From Cavia porcellus (lineage: Eukaryota > Chordata > Mammalia > Rodentia > Caviidae): a stretch of DNA of 64,000 bases. This document shows positions 9,460 to 18,489 of the stretch, piece after piece; the stretch's first letter is position 1, and the number at the start of each line of letters is the position of its first letter. The stretch lies in assembly GCF_034190915.1 (NCBI RefSeq), contig NW_026947486.1, positions 103,957,312 through 104,021,311 on the forward strand, written 5' to 3'. The position numbers and the translations under genes are program-made. The notes below the pieces were generated by a model. It worked only from the letters and a program-made list of their open reading frames with translations. It did no database searches and had not been told where the DNA came from.

Positions 9460-9942
9460 TGTCGATGTCCGCTCCCGGCCGGCAGGAAGGACACACGACA
9501 AAGTCTGGTAGTGGACAACCTTTTCTTTTTATTTTCCTTCTCCGTACAGCCTGCCCTGGGTTCTCCCAGCTGAAGCCTCCTCTGGTCCGCTCCCCGCGGC
9601 TCCTTTTGTGCTTCAGTCTGCCCCAAAGCCTCTACCGGTCCGCTCTCCGCGGCTCCTTTTGGGCTTTTACTTCTGGGCTTCTACCTGGCTTCTTCTTCCG
9701 CCCAGGGGTGGCACCGGTATATATACGGGTACAGTGTCCAATCATGTTAAAGTAAGCAAGGCAAGCTGATTGGCTAACATCATCAGTTGCCAGGCAGACT
9801 ATATTGTTGAGCGGGTTGTTTACGCGGTAAGCAGGAAACTAACATATTCGATGGGAGGGGTAATCTACCTCAGGCTTTGCTCTTTACCACAGGCTGCACG
9901 TCCGCCGCGCAAGGCGAGCTATCACAGACGCGGCTCCCAACA
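9460..9942 (-). promoter_or_regulatory. 5' LTR (promoter) of the provirus
   Basis: 483 bp, transcribed leftwards. TATATATA lies at 9718-9725, a CCAAT motif about 45 bp upstream (9768-9773), and the AATAAA signal at 9528-9533, giving a U3 of roughly 250 bp. The 39-bp tandem pair is at 9575-9613 and 9628-9666. All core promoter parts look intact, so it may be active unless silenced by methylation, for which its CpG-rich U3/R offers many sites. Confidence 0.93.
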
Positions 9943-9948
9943 AAACAG
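9943..9948. repeat. Right target-site duplication AAACAG
   Basis: Exact partner of 7055-7060. The joined pre-integration site would read across 7060 to 9949. Confidence 0.97.
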
Positions 9949-10277
9949 GATGCTAATAATACTAATCTCAGATGGCTGTCTAGTTCTCCTTAGCCCACAG
10001 AAGAACACTAGGGATCTGTTTAGAACTCATCTGTGGTGCTTTTGGAAGCTTTGGTTATGAAGCAAAAACATCCACATCCAGTCCCCCACCCACCTGTGTT
10101 CAAAAGTTATTGACTGTCTTGCATGAACTCCATTTATATTTTCAGAGGATTTATCACTAAAATGGTGGAGATTTTAATGTTCTTATAATTTCTGGCCGAT
10201 TTCAATTGTTTAAATTTATATTGTCAGTATATCTAGCCTACTAGAAAACAAACAAATCAGTGTAGGCATAATATCTT

Positions 10278-10452
10278 TTGCAATACTGAGAATCGAATAT
10301 AGGGTTGTTTTACCACTGAGCTAAATCACCAGCCCTTTTTATTTTTTTATTTTGAAATAGAGTCCCATTAAGTTCCCCAGGCTGGACTGGAACTTGTCAT
10401 CCTCCTGCTTCAGCCCCCTAAGTAGCTATTATTACACCCCACCACACCCCAC
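10278..10452 (-). mobile_element. B1-dID-type composite SINE, antisense
   Basis: Antisense ID part ('caatactgagaatcga...ccactgagctaaatcaccagcc') followed by a T-rich linker and an antisense B1/7SL part ('gagtcccattaagttccccaggctgga', 'cctcctgcttcagccccctaagtagc'). The composite order is characteristic of non-muroid rodent lineages. Confidence 0.85.
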
Positions 10453-10929
10453 TTAGTATGGAATTATTTTTAAGGTAATTAAGTGTGGCATTCGCTAAAG
10501 TAGCAACACTCAAAACAGTGGGGACTTACAAGAACTAAGCTAGTCGTTATTGAAATAACTTAATATGTACAACAAACAATCATCAAAATGACAGGACAGG
10601 AAAAAGTCTTAACCATAACTCCAAATATTCATAAACTTAGGACAATGTTTTAGCCTGTTTTCAATAAAATGCAAAGCTTGCAAAATGTCACTGAAAAATT
10701 CAAAAGCCTTCTTTTGACATCAAATACTATTTAAGAAACAATATGTGCAGTATTTTGGTGTAAATGAATCACAAGCATGTGGATTACATTTGCCACAAAA
10801 TATGCACAGTTCAAAAAATTAAGTGAAAAAGTATTTCAAAGAAATGTGTTGAGTTTGGCTAACTAAAAAGATGATGGTATAATTAGTGAAATCCTTAAAA
10901 GGTCACAGACTCAGCAAGTTCTTTTGTTT

Positions 10930-11090
10930 CAAATTCTACCAACAGCTGTTCGTATCCTCCTACTCACTAACCGTGTAACATGGGACAAGTTCTTTCACTA
11001 CAATGCCTTCAACTTCCTCATCAGTACAATGGAGCTAGCAGTTCTTAACTCATGGTGTTACTTGTGAAGTTAGTAAAAGTGGCTCATTTA
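10930..11090 (+). repeat. MIR SINE fragment, sense
   Basis: Blocks 'tactcactaaccgtgtaacatgggacaagttctttcac' and 'cttcctcatcagtacaatggagctagcag' match the MIR core order. The preceding 10453-10929 holds nothing I recognise. Confidence 0.6.
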
Positions 11091-11094
11091 TGCA

Positions 11095-11375
11095 TAGCAC
11101 TTCCTAGATGTATAGATATATGCATCTGTCAGTGTACATCTGTGTGCATTAGATGTGCTTATATGTGTTTTAACTGTGTGAGTGTACATGTGGGTATGAA
11201 TATGCATAAGTTTCATGATTGTGTGTGAAAGTACAAGTATACATATACTTGAGTGCTTGTGCATGTGCATGAGCTTCTGTGTAGGTGGTATGTGGGTGAA
11301 CATGATTGTGTAAATGTATGTGACAAAGTACTTATAAAAGTATGAGTATATATAGGTAGGTGCATACATATTTAT
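11095..11375. repeat. Degenerate TG/TA-rich low-complexity tract
   Basis: About 280 bp of scattered TGTG, TGTA and TATA words ('tgtgtgcatt', 'tatgtgttt', 'gtgtgtgaaag', 'gtgcatgtgcatgag'). It looks like an old, decayed TG/TA microsatellite. The 97-residue His/Tyr/Thr-rich minus frame at 11088-11381 is a product of this composition. Confidence 0.75.
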
Positions 11376-13299
11376 GGGCAAATGTGCTGGGTGCCATTTT
11401 TACCCAGAGGTGATAGGTTGTGGATTATAAATCAATATAACAGAATATGAAATTGTGCTAAACTGGAGTACATATTGAAATTTTACTCATTACTAACTTA
11501 TAAAACTGTTGGTAGAAATGAATCAATTCATTATTTTTTTTCTTTTTGGAAGGCTATCATTTAGCTTGAATTCATTTCCTAACGTGATAATTTCTGGGGC
11601 ATCTGGTGTATTTGCGATGTAAAGGAAAAGATGCTCAAAGAATTCATATAGTATGTATAAAGTCATTTTATAGCTTGTTAAGAAAGATTTTTACAAATTT
11701 TAAATGAGTTGTAACAAATAGCGGGATCTATGTATCTGAAGAAACATATAAATGCTTGTTATAATACCCTTATGATTTTGTGGTTTAGGATGTCCAAGAT
11801 ACTTTGGACTTTGGCAGAAAAGTGAGTCAATGATCTTATTTGATATGATATTGGCAACTCTTTCCTTGTCAGGAAGGACTTTTCAGGCTAGAAATGGTCT
11901 GATTTAGTTGCTGCTACTGCCTTTGATGCTGTCTAACCCAATGTTCCACCCAGAAATCTCTTCCTTCACAACCCCACAAGGAATGTGCTCCCTGATCTCT
12001 TTGAGAGACTCTTGTATGCTGGATGCCTTGAGGTCTTCAACATCTCCTGGAGAGCTCCTAAGTAGCCTGCAGCATGACTGATTTGCTGGAAAGCAGTTCC
12101 ATGACTACAGCTCACCCAAGCATGTTATCTTTCCAATTCTCCAAGACCCTGTTCCTCTGCTAGAGACAATCACATAACCATCCCAGAACAGGGCCTGTCC
12201 ACTAGTGAAAGTGAAAGGACATGGTTCACAGACAGAATAATTTCTTTGGCTGACTGTTTAGCCTTGACTTAGCTACTTACTTAGGGAGGACCATCTGCAT
12301 GCTGTTTGCAGGACACGATTTTCTCTGAGACACTTCGCTACTCTGTTGCTGTGGTTGGTTCAGAAGTCTGTACTGGCGTGCTTTGGTGGCCCAGCTGTGA
12401 TCTCCCTGTGTAGTGGCTTTTCTCTGATCTTGCCTGCTCTGTGCTCTCTGTTTGCACTCTTCTCTTTCTAGTGGTCTGGCTTTGGGTCTTCCATTTGTTG
12501 TTGGAGTCTAACAGGCACCGCAGGCCTTGCAGAACACCTCTCCTGGTTTGATCTAGGGTTTTAGTTCCTTTTGGCTTATCTATCCTTTGCTATAGTCCTC
12601 ATAGTTTCAGAAATTCACAACTGTCTGCCCAGAGCTCTTTTTTCCCCATGCCCTCTCTGCACTCCTTGGCCATCTCTTTGTTCACAGCACAGTGGCTCCT
12701 GAACATAAAGATGTACCTAAGAGCAGGGGTTAACACAGCATCCTCTCCTCTTGAGCTCACTCTTGTCCAACTCTTGACCTCCTTGATTAGGTCTCAATCT
12801 GCTTCTGTGAGGTACTGGAACTAATTATGCAGATGAAGGGCTTGCACGCATATTCAAATAATCACCATGGATTTGGGTAATAGGAAATTCAAGTGGATTT
12901 TAGTGTAGGTCAGATCCTTTACATTAAGCTTCCAACAATCTGTTTTAACCATTGTTTTTCAAAAAATTTTTTATCAAATATCACTTGAGTTTGGGCATAA
13001 GGTAACTAGGATTTGATCTCTTTTTGTAATAAGGAGATTTTGGTTATAATAGAAATTTACCTCTGTGATATTTTGATAACCATGTGCTTTGACTGGTCAG
13101 CAAAGTCTACTGAATTTTTTTTCCATCTTCATTCATCAGCAGATTTTATAATAGAAGGAAAAATGATTTTTAAGCTTTTATAACTCCTGCAGCAATGAGT
13201 TAACTTACATAGAGATCATAAAAAATGATCATTACCACTTGGCACAGACCATGAGAAAACCTGTTTCATGTTTTCACTGCATGTACACTTCTGGAAGTA
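11376..13299. other. No gene seen; pyrimidine-rich, somewhat GC-richer block at 11870-12860
   Basis: The block 11870-12860 is CT-rich on the plus strand (many CTCT, CCTG and CTTG words) and differs from the AT-rich flanks, but has no open frame, splice pattern or repeat hallmark I can name. It may be an unrecognised old LTR or retroelement. Confidence 0.4.
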
Positions 13300-13400
13300 T
13301 GTGACAGTGCTGATATTTGCTAGCTGTGTGACTCTGGGGATTGACATAATCTGTCTGAACCTTTGTTGCCTATTTGTAGAATTGTGCAGTTATGTACAGG
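13300..13400 (+). repeat. MIR SINE fragment, sense
   Basis: 'tgctagctgtgtgactctgggg' then 'tctgtctgaacctttgttgcctatttgtagaattg' is the MIR core with tRNA-distal part. Confidence 0.65.
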
Positions 13401-13424
13401 GTTGTTTCAGTATTAATAGTGGCA

Positions 13425-13660
13425 CTTTGCATTTATTAATCCTTTAATAGAAGAAACTATGCTGAATTGCTTTCCACGTATTATCTTATTTCATTCCAAT
13501 AATAGCTCTCAAGGCATGTGTTATTAGACCTTAATTTTGCAAATGAAAAAAACAAGGCTCGTGCAAATGAAGTGAGTTGCCCAAAGTCACCCTGTTGATA
13601 ACTCAACCTGTTGATAACTCAAGAAACTTGAATCCAGATAGTGTGAGATTCCCCAGAGTA
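13425..13660 (-). repeat. MIR SINE, antisense
   Basis: Antisense MIR order: 'cacgtattatcttatttcattccaataatagc', 'ttaattttgcaaatgaaaaaaacaaggctc', 'gagttgcccaaagtcaccc', 'cttgaatccagatagtgtgag'. A 16-bp piece 'ctgttgataactcaa' is locally duplicated at 13592-13622. Confidence 0.75.
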
Positions 13661-13789
13661 TTTTATTCTCACCCACTGTAAGGTAATCCTATGCGAATCC
13701 AATGAGATGAAACCGAGAATGAATGAATTATCAAACACTCTATAATTATTTATTTATTACACTACCACAATCATGGTTACCTTTCTGTG

Positions 13790-13975
13790 TGTGTGGTACT
13801 GGGTACTGAACCCAGGCCCTTTGCACTGAGCTACATTCAAGAGCCCATGTTTTTAAAAAAAAAAAACATTTGAGACTGGGCCTCATTAAACTGCCCAGGC
13901 CAGCTTCAAATCCGTGATCCTCTTTCTCTCACTCTCCCAGATTGCTGGGACTACAGGTATGTGCCACCACGTTTC
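13790..13975 (-). mobile_element. B1-dID-type composite SINE, antisense
   Basis: ID part 'ggtactgggtactgaacccaggccctttgcactgagctac', A/T-rich linker, then B1 part 'tttgagactgggcctcattaaactgcccaggcc' and 'ccagattgctgggactacaggtatgtgccaccac'. Nearly full length. Confidence 0.88.
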
Positions 13976-15224
13976 ACATAATTACTTTTTTGAGGTAATC
14001 ACGATCAGGTTTGTTTTTAAAATATCCTAAAGGTATAGACTGAAAGCACAGAAGAAATCAAGAGAATATAGGTTATAAAATGTGACTGACTAAAGACTGA
14101 ATCCCCTGACTCTAAGATTTGTGCTCCTACTTGATATTTCCAAGTGACAGAGTCACCACACATTGAGTGCTGTTTTGAGGGGGAATTAACGCAGGGAGGA
14201 TCCATTTTTCTGCTTCGTTGGAGGGCCACCATTAGCTGCTCTTTTAATTATATACATGTTTTCTTTAACTTTGATAATCCTGACTCTGTTTTGGAGACTG
14301 TTCCCAAAGAGTTTGCAATTATCCCAAAATGACCCCAAATTATCAAAACTACAAAATCATGGAATATTTTGCTTTAAAAAAACTACTTTCAGGTTAATGA
14401 TCAGAAGAGAAATTACAAAATGAAACAAAGCCCACTGCAGCCTGTTGGTTAAAAGCAGAGTTCCCGTACACAAGTCTCCACATTTCTACTTATCAGATGG
14501 ATGACTTTACCAAATATACATAGTGCCACCAAATCCAAGATGTTATTAATTCTATGGCATATCATAATTTTGCATGGACTAAGAAAGAAAGATGAATTTT
14601 CCAATGAAACACTGAGCTTAGCAATAATGCTGTGTGATGCATGAGGTAGGCCCGCAGGCCCCTCATTGCCTGCCTAACAACTGCTTGCATCTGCACGGAG
14701 CAGTTTGACAATCTCTCCTGCCTTCAGTCGCTTTGCTTGGCAATTTTTCTGAGTATCGGCAACAAACTATGGCAAAGTTCTTTCTGTGCAAATCTTTCTT
14801 TCTTAGGTCCTGTACAACACCTAATTGTTACTTTCCAAGAAAATAAGGAATTAGATACATTTCTCCAATGGTATATATTTGTTCTAACAATATCCAGTTG
14901 CTACCCTACTATTCTGTTCTCAGTGTTTTTCAGACTGTATCACGCCTTTTCTTTTCAATGTAAATTCAGAATGAGTACTTGTGCAAACATTTAAAATGAC
15001 AATATCACTGTCACGTTTAGCACAGACATTGTATGCAAGCTCAAGCGAAGTAGTAAGAGTATCAACAACTGTGACCAAATTTGCACACCCATAGGTAGTA
15101 ATTACTATTCCAGATATCATCTGGGGAGTATTAATTATAAGGTGCCACTTATAAGATACATCATGATTTGGAGATATAAAATGTGTATCTTAAGATCTAT
15201 GAAATACCATCCCTAAGCTTTCTC
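13976..15224. other. No gene seen
   Basis: AT-rich sequence. Frames at 14017-14332, 14737-14994 and 14920-15120 show no domain. No RNA gene found. Confidence 0.45.
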
Positions 15225-15345
15225 AGCCTGTTTTCTAATTTGAAAAAATGAAAGTGATAATGATGCTCATTTTGCAAGGATGGCATGAGGATGTAGTTAA
15301 ATCCCTGAGCTCAGTGATGGGTATATACTCAGTGCTCAGAGATAC
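15225..15345 (+). repeat. MIR SINE fragment, sense
   Basis: 'tctcagcctgttttctaatttgaaaaaatgaaagtgataatgatgctcat', 'gcatgaggatgtagttaaatccctg' and 'gtatatactcagtgctc' follow the MIR sense order to its end. Confidence 0.65.
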
Positions 15346-15689
15346 TACAAAACAACAGCAAGTAAACTACTGCTGAAGTGGATGCTGCTGTGATAACTAA
15401 ACACGGAACAGGGATTAAAGGAGAGCAATAGGAATGTTTCCGCTAAATATTAACGTTATTATGGAGATAAAATTAGAAAGTGTTATTTGCAGACAAAGCC
15501 TACTGACTTCACTTTGCCACTGTGGTAACTTATAGAGGACGATGGTTGATTTCTTTTAAACTCTAATGGTTGTTTAATGCCAGTGAAAAGGATATGCAGC
15601 TCATTTCTAATGATCTCAACTACTCCTAAGATTCTCAAATATCCAGTCTATTGCAACTCCAGGAATTAACTTCTAAATATTGTTTCTTC

Positions 15690-15885
15690 ATTTGAAATTA
15701 AATATATAATATAATGTGGTCCAGTCTTAATGCAAAGCAGTATGAAGTGTCCCAAAAAGTGAAAAATAAAACTACCATACAATCCAGTAATTTCACTTGA
15801 GGTTATATATCCAAAAGAATGTGAAGCAGGATTTTGAAGAGAAATTTGTACACTTATGTTCATAATAGCAATATGCATGAGGAAA
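15690..15885 (+). mobile_element. L1 ORF2 3'-part fragment, sense
   Basis: 'aaataaaactaccatacaatccagtaatttcact', 'atatccaaaagaatgtgaagcagg' and 'acttatgttcataatagcaat' are the late ORF2 blocks of L1. It precedes an earlier ORF2 part (16290 on), so it is either a separate insertion or rearranged. Confidence 0.7.
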
Positions 15886-16133
15886 GCAATTCCATTGTGT
15901 GCTTGATGATCACAATGGAATCAAGTTAGGGATCAAAACATTTTTGAACGAGAAAAGCAAGTTTTTGGAAATTAAGAAAAATTATACCTAGTTAATCCAA
16001 AGATAAAAAAGCAAAAATAAAGCCAAATATTAAATATTTAGCGGTAAGCAATATTTAATAGAATACATATGCACACTCATAAGATATACCTAGAAGACTA
16101 TGAATAGGAAATTTGTAATTTCTTTTACTCTAG

Positions 16134-16212
16134 TTTTTTTTCTCTTTTTTGTAGTGCTAGAGATCATACACAAATTCTTTTGCACTGTACCACTGAGCTG
16201 CATCTCTGACCT
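16134..16212 (-). mobile_element. ID-type SINE, antisense, decayed
   Basis: T-rich run followed by 'gtagtgctagagatcatacac...gcactgtaccactgagctgcatctctgacct', an antisense tRNA-like head. Confidence 0.7.
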
Positions 16213-16289
16213 AGAAATTTATAAACTTGAATGCTTATATCTGTGTAAGAGTGGTATCTTGGGAAGATTAATGGAAATTGTAAACTTTC

Positions 16290-17330
16290 TGCAAGAATAA
16301 TAAAAAAATAGAAGACAAATAAGCAGCATCAAGAATTAAAAATAGTGAATAATTATAAATGCTTTAGAAATGAACAAAATAATAAGATTAATTATTAAAA
16401 TTCTTCAAGATAACAATTTCAGAGACATACATAATGTGAACAAATTCTACTTAACCTGTAACAAACATTGAAGGAAAAATTCCAAAAGTATACAGATTGT
16501 TCCTAATTTTAGAAAAAGAAAAACATGCACAAATCCACTTCATGACAATAGTGTAATGCTGATATCTAATGAAAGGCAGAAAGAAAAATCACAGAACATT
16601 TTTATTAATGAATATATTTCAAAACTCATAAGCAAAATATCAGCAAGCTAAATTTAGCAATGCATAAAATGGCAATGCATCAGGACCAAGTTGGTTTCTA
16701 GAGCACAAGATTTGTTTAACTTTAGAAAATCAATTTATGTAATTTCCCATATTAAAAATTAAAGGAAAGGTAATATGATTATTTTGGAAGACGAGAAATC
16801 ATTTAATAAAATTCAACACGTATTCATGACACAACATTTTGTAAATGAGGAAGAGGAACACTGAAAATATTTCATTTGTACTTGGGAAGAAGACAAGTAT
16901 ATTTGGTATCATAACTGGCACTTAGCATTGTATTGGCAATCCCAAACCAATGAAATAAGACAAAGGAATATGTGAGCATTGTATTGAAAGAAACAAAATA
17001 TTTTTATTCACAAATACATGCCTGTCCAATAGAAAAACCAAATTATTAGCATTAATATGACTATTTGGTCAAGTTATCTTGATATAAAGGTAATTCATAA
17101 CAAGCAGTTGAAATTCTACATATTAGGAAAGTAAATGTGAATGGAAAATAAATACATGAAATATCACTCAATCTTGTTAATAGTAAGAGAGGTGTGAATT
17201 GAAGCCATAATGTGGGAACTATTTATTTCACAGCTAGCAAGCTGGCAGAATGAAGATCAAGTATTCTTGTACATATGCAGCACCAAAATTTGGCATTACC
17301 TAGTAAAATGGAAAATGTGTCTTTTGTTTT
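16290..17330 (+). mobile_element. Old L1 ORF2 (reverse transcriptase region) fragment, sense
   Basis: Recognisable ORF2 nucleotide blocks in order are 'gcaatgcatcaggaccaagttggtttctag', 'ttagaaaatcaatttatgtaatttcccatattaaaaatt', 'catttaataaaattcaacacgtattcatga' and 'tggcaatcccaaaccaatgaaataag', the region around the RT fingers and palm. Every frame is closed. Old, highly diverged copy. Confidence 0.75.
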
Positions 17331-17433
17331 TTAAGCCATTCTAATATGCCCTATATTTGGCATATTTCTACTATAAGACATTTACAAAAATATTTGTCAT
17401 AGTATATTTACCAGAAATGAAAGCTATGAGGCA

Positions 17434-17507
17434 GAGAATGTAGTCCATCAGTAAATCAGGTGTTTAGCATGAACAGGGGACCCTGGATTTAAACTTTAGA
17501 GCAAAAA
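17434..17507 (+). mobile_element. ID-type SINE, sense, decayed
   Basis: 'gagaatgtagtccatcagtaaatcaggtgtttagcatgaacaggggaccctggatttaaactttagagcaaaaaa' has the A box, the 'agcatg' anticodon-arm and the B-box blocks of an ID element, then a short A tail. Confidence 0.65.
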
Positions 17508-17559
17508 ATCCTAATGGAAACTTAACTTTCCAATTTAGAGACTATATGAATACAATTGG

Positions 17560-17870
17560 ATATATATGTTGTTAGAATCCTGTGCTTCCATGAGAGTAGT
17601 TTAACTTCTGCTGCCATGATATAGATGAATCTCGGGAGAATTATAAAAAAATTCTGGAATACATTATCATTCCATGTTATACAGTTGAAAGCATGGAAAA
17701 GTCAGTAATATGTTTTTAAGATATTCTACTATACATAACACTCACTACTAAAACAAACTCATATAAACACAAAACTCAGAGTAGTCATTATCCCTGGAGG
17801 CAGAGAAAAGAATGCAGGATTGTGGAGGGGCTAATGGGATTTCCAAAGGAATTTTTTCTTTGAAAAAAAT
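17560..17870 (+). mobile_element. L1 3' portion, sense, decayed
   Basis: 'gctgccatgatatagatgaatctcgg', 'ctgatg'-less degraded middle, then 'aaactcagagtagtcattatccctggaggcagagaaaag' resemble the ORF2-to-3'UTR stretch of an old L1. It meets an antisense L1 3' end at about 17880. Confidence 0.5.
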
Positions 17871-17879
17871 TATCACATT

Positions 17880-18420
17880 TTATTTTAAAAATTCATTTTA
17901 TTGATAAATTTTAGATGTACATAATAACATTTATCATGGGGAATTTGTGTTTTTACATAATATATTTGTATTCTTTATTACACACCCCCTTTAACCCCTC
18001 TTCTCCCGATTTACAAAAGCTTTGTTCCTATTTTTTCCTTTTCTCCTTTTATTCTTTTCCCTTCTTTTTTTTCTGCCTCCCACTCTCTTATTCCTTTTCT
18101 CATATAAATATTTTCTATTTCTCAATATCTATTATATACTTTTATAGTTTCAGTTTCTCACAGTAGAGAAACAGTGTGATATTTAAATATGTGTGTCTGA
18201 ATTATTTCACTTTAGAGTACAGTCTCAAGATGCATCCGTTTACCTATAAATGCCTCAAATCTATCCTTTTTCATAGCAGAGTTGTACTCCATTACATTAA
18301 AATACCACATCTTTATCAATTCCTCCGTTGATGAGCATTTGGGCTGCTTCCAAGATTTCTCAATTACAAATTGTGCTGTTATAACCATGGATATGTGCAT
18401 ATTGCGGTGACATGATACTT
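17880..18420 (-). mobile_element. L1 3' end (3'UTR plus end of ORF2), antisense
   Basis: The minus frame at 18212-18400 contains SWKQPKCSSTEELIKMW and VMEYNSAMKKDRFEAF, the conserved C-terminus of L1 ORF2p, broken beyond. The stretch 17880-18210 to its left is the pyrimidine-rich (on plus) 3'UTR. No longer functional. Confidence 0.85.
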
Positions 18421-18444
18421 TTAATTATTTTGAGAATATATGCA

Positions 18445-18489
18445 AGGGTAATATTTTCTTTTTTTTTTTTTTTAGGGTAATATTTTCTT
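18445..18489 (-). mobile_element. Poly(A)-only insertion with 16-bp target-site duplication
   Basis: The 16-mer agggtaatattttctt occurs at 18445-18460 and again at 18474-18489, separated only by 13 T (18461-18473). On the minus strand this is a duplication, A13, duplication, the shape left by L1 machinery when the insert is truncated to its tail. The minus-strand cut context ATT|AAGAAA is compatible with L1 endonuclease. Confidence 0.7.

Larger units (their letters stand above)
7061..9942 (-). mobile_element. Young, internally deleted class II (IAP/betaretrovirus-like) endogenous provirus
   Basis: A 2882-bp provirus in minus orientation. In transcription order it has a 5' LTR (9460-9942), a PBS-like site (9440-9457), a leader with splice donors, gag MA to N-terminal CA (9260 down to about 8407), a SINE (about 8406-8273), an integrase C-terminal remnant (8277-8048), a 3' untranslated part, a polypurine tract (7552-7544) and a 3' LTR (7543-7061). 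Both LTRs are 483 bp, start TGTTGGGAGCCGCG on the coding strand, and end CA. They differ at one position, a C at 7496 against a T at 9895, in a CpG. A perfect 6-bp duplication flanks the whole. Protease, RT, RNase H, most of integrase and env are absent, so the copy is non-autonomous. The region is far more GC- and CpG-rich than its surroundings, consistent with recent arrival. Confidence 0.95.

Noticed and set aside
7061..9942. Tandem segmental duplication as an explanation for the two 483-bp repeats
   Set aside because: TG...CA ends, 6-bp flanking duplication, PPT, PBS and gag between the repeats all demonstrate a provirus.
11088..11381. A His/Tyr-rich 97-residue minus frame
   Set aside because: It is the translation of a degenerate TG/TA tract.
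18212..18400. A short minus-strand protein gene
   Set aside because: Its residues are the C-terminus of L1 ORF2p with a degraded continuation, so it is part of an L1 fragment.
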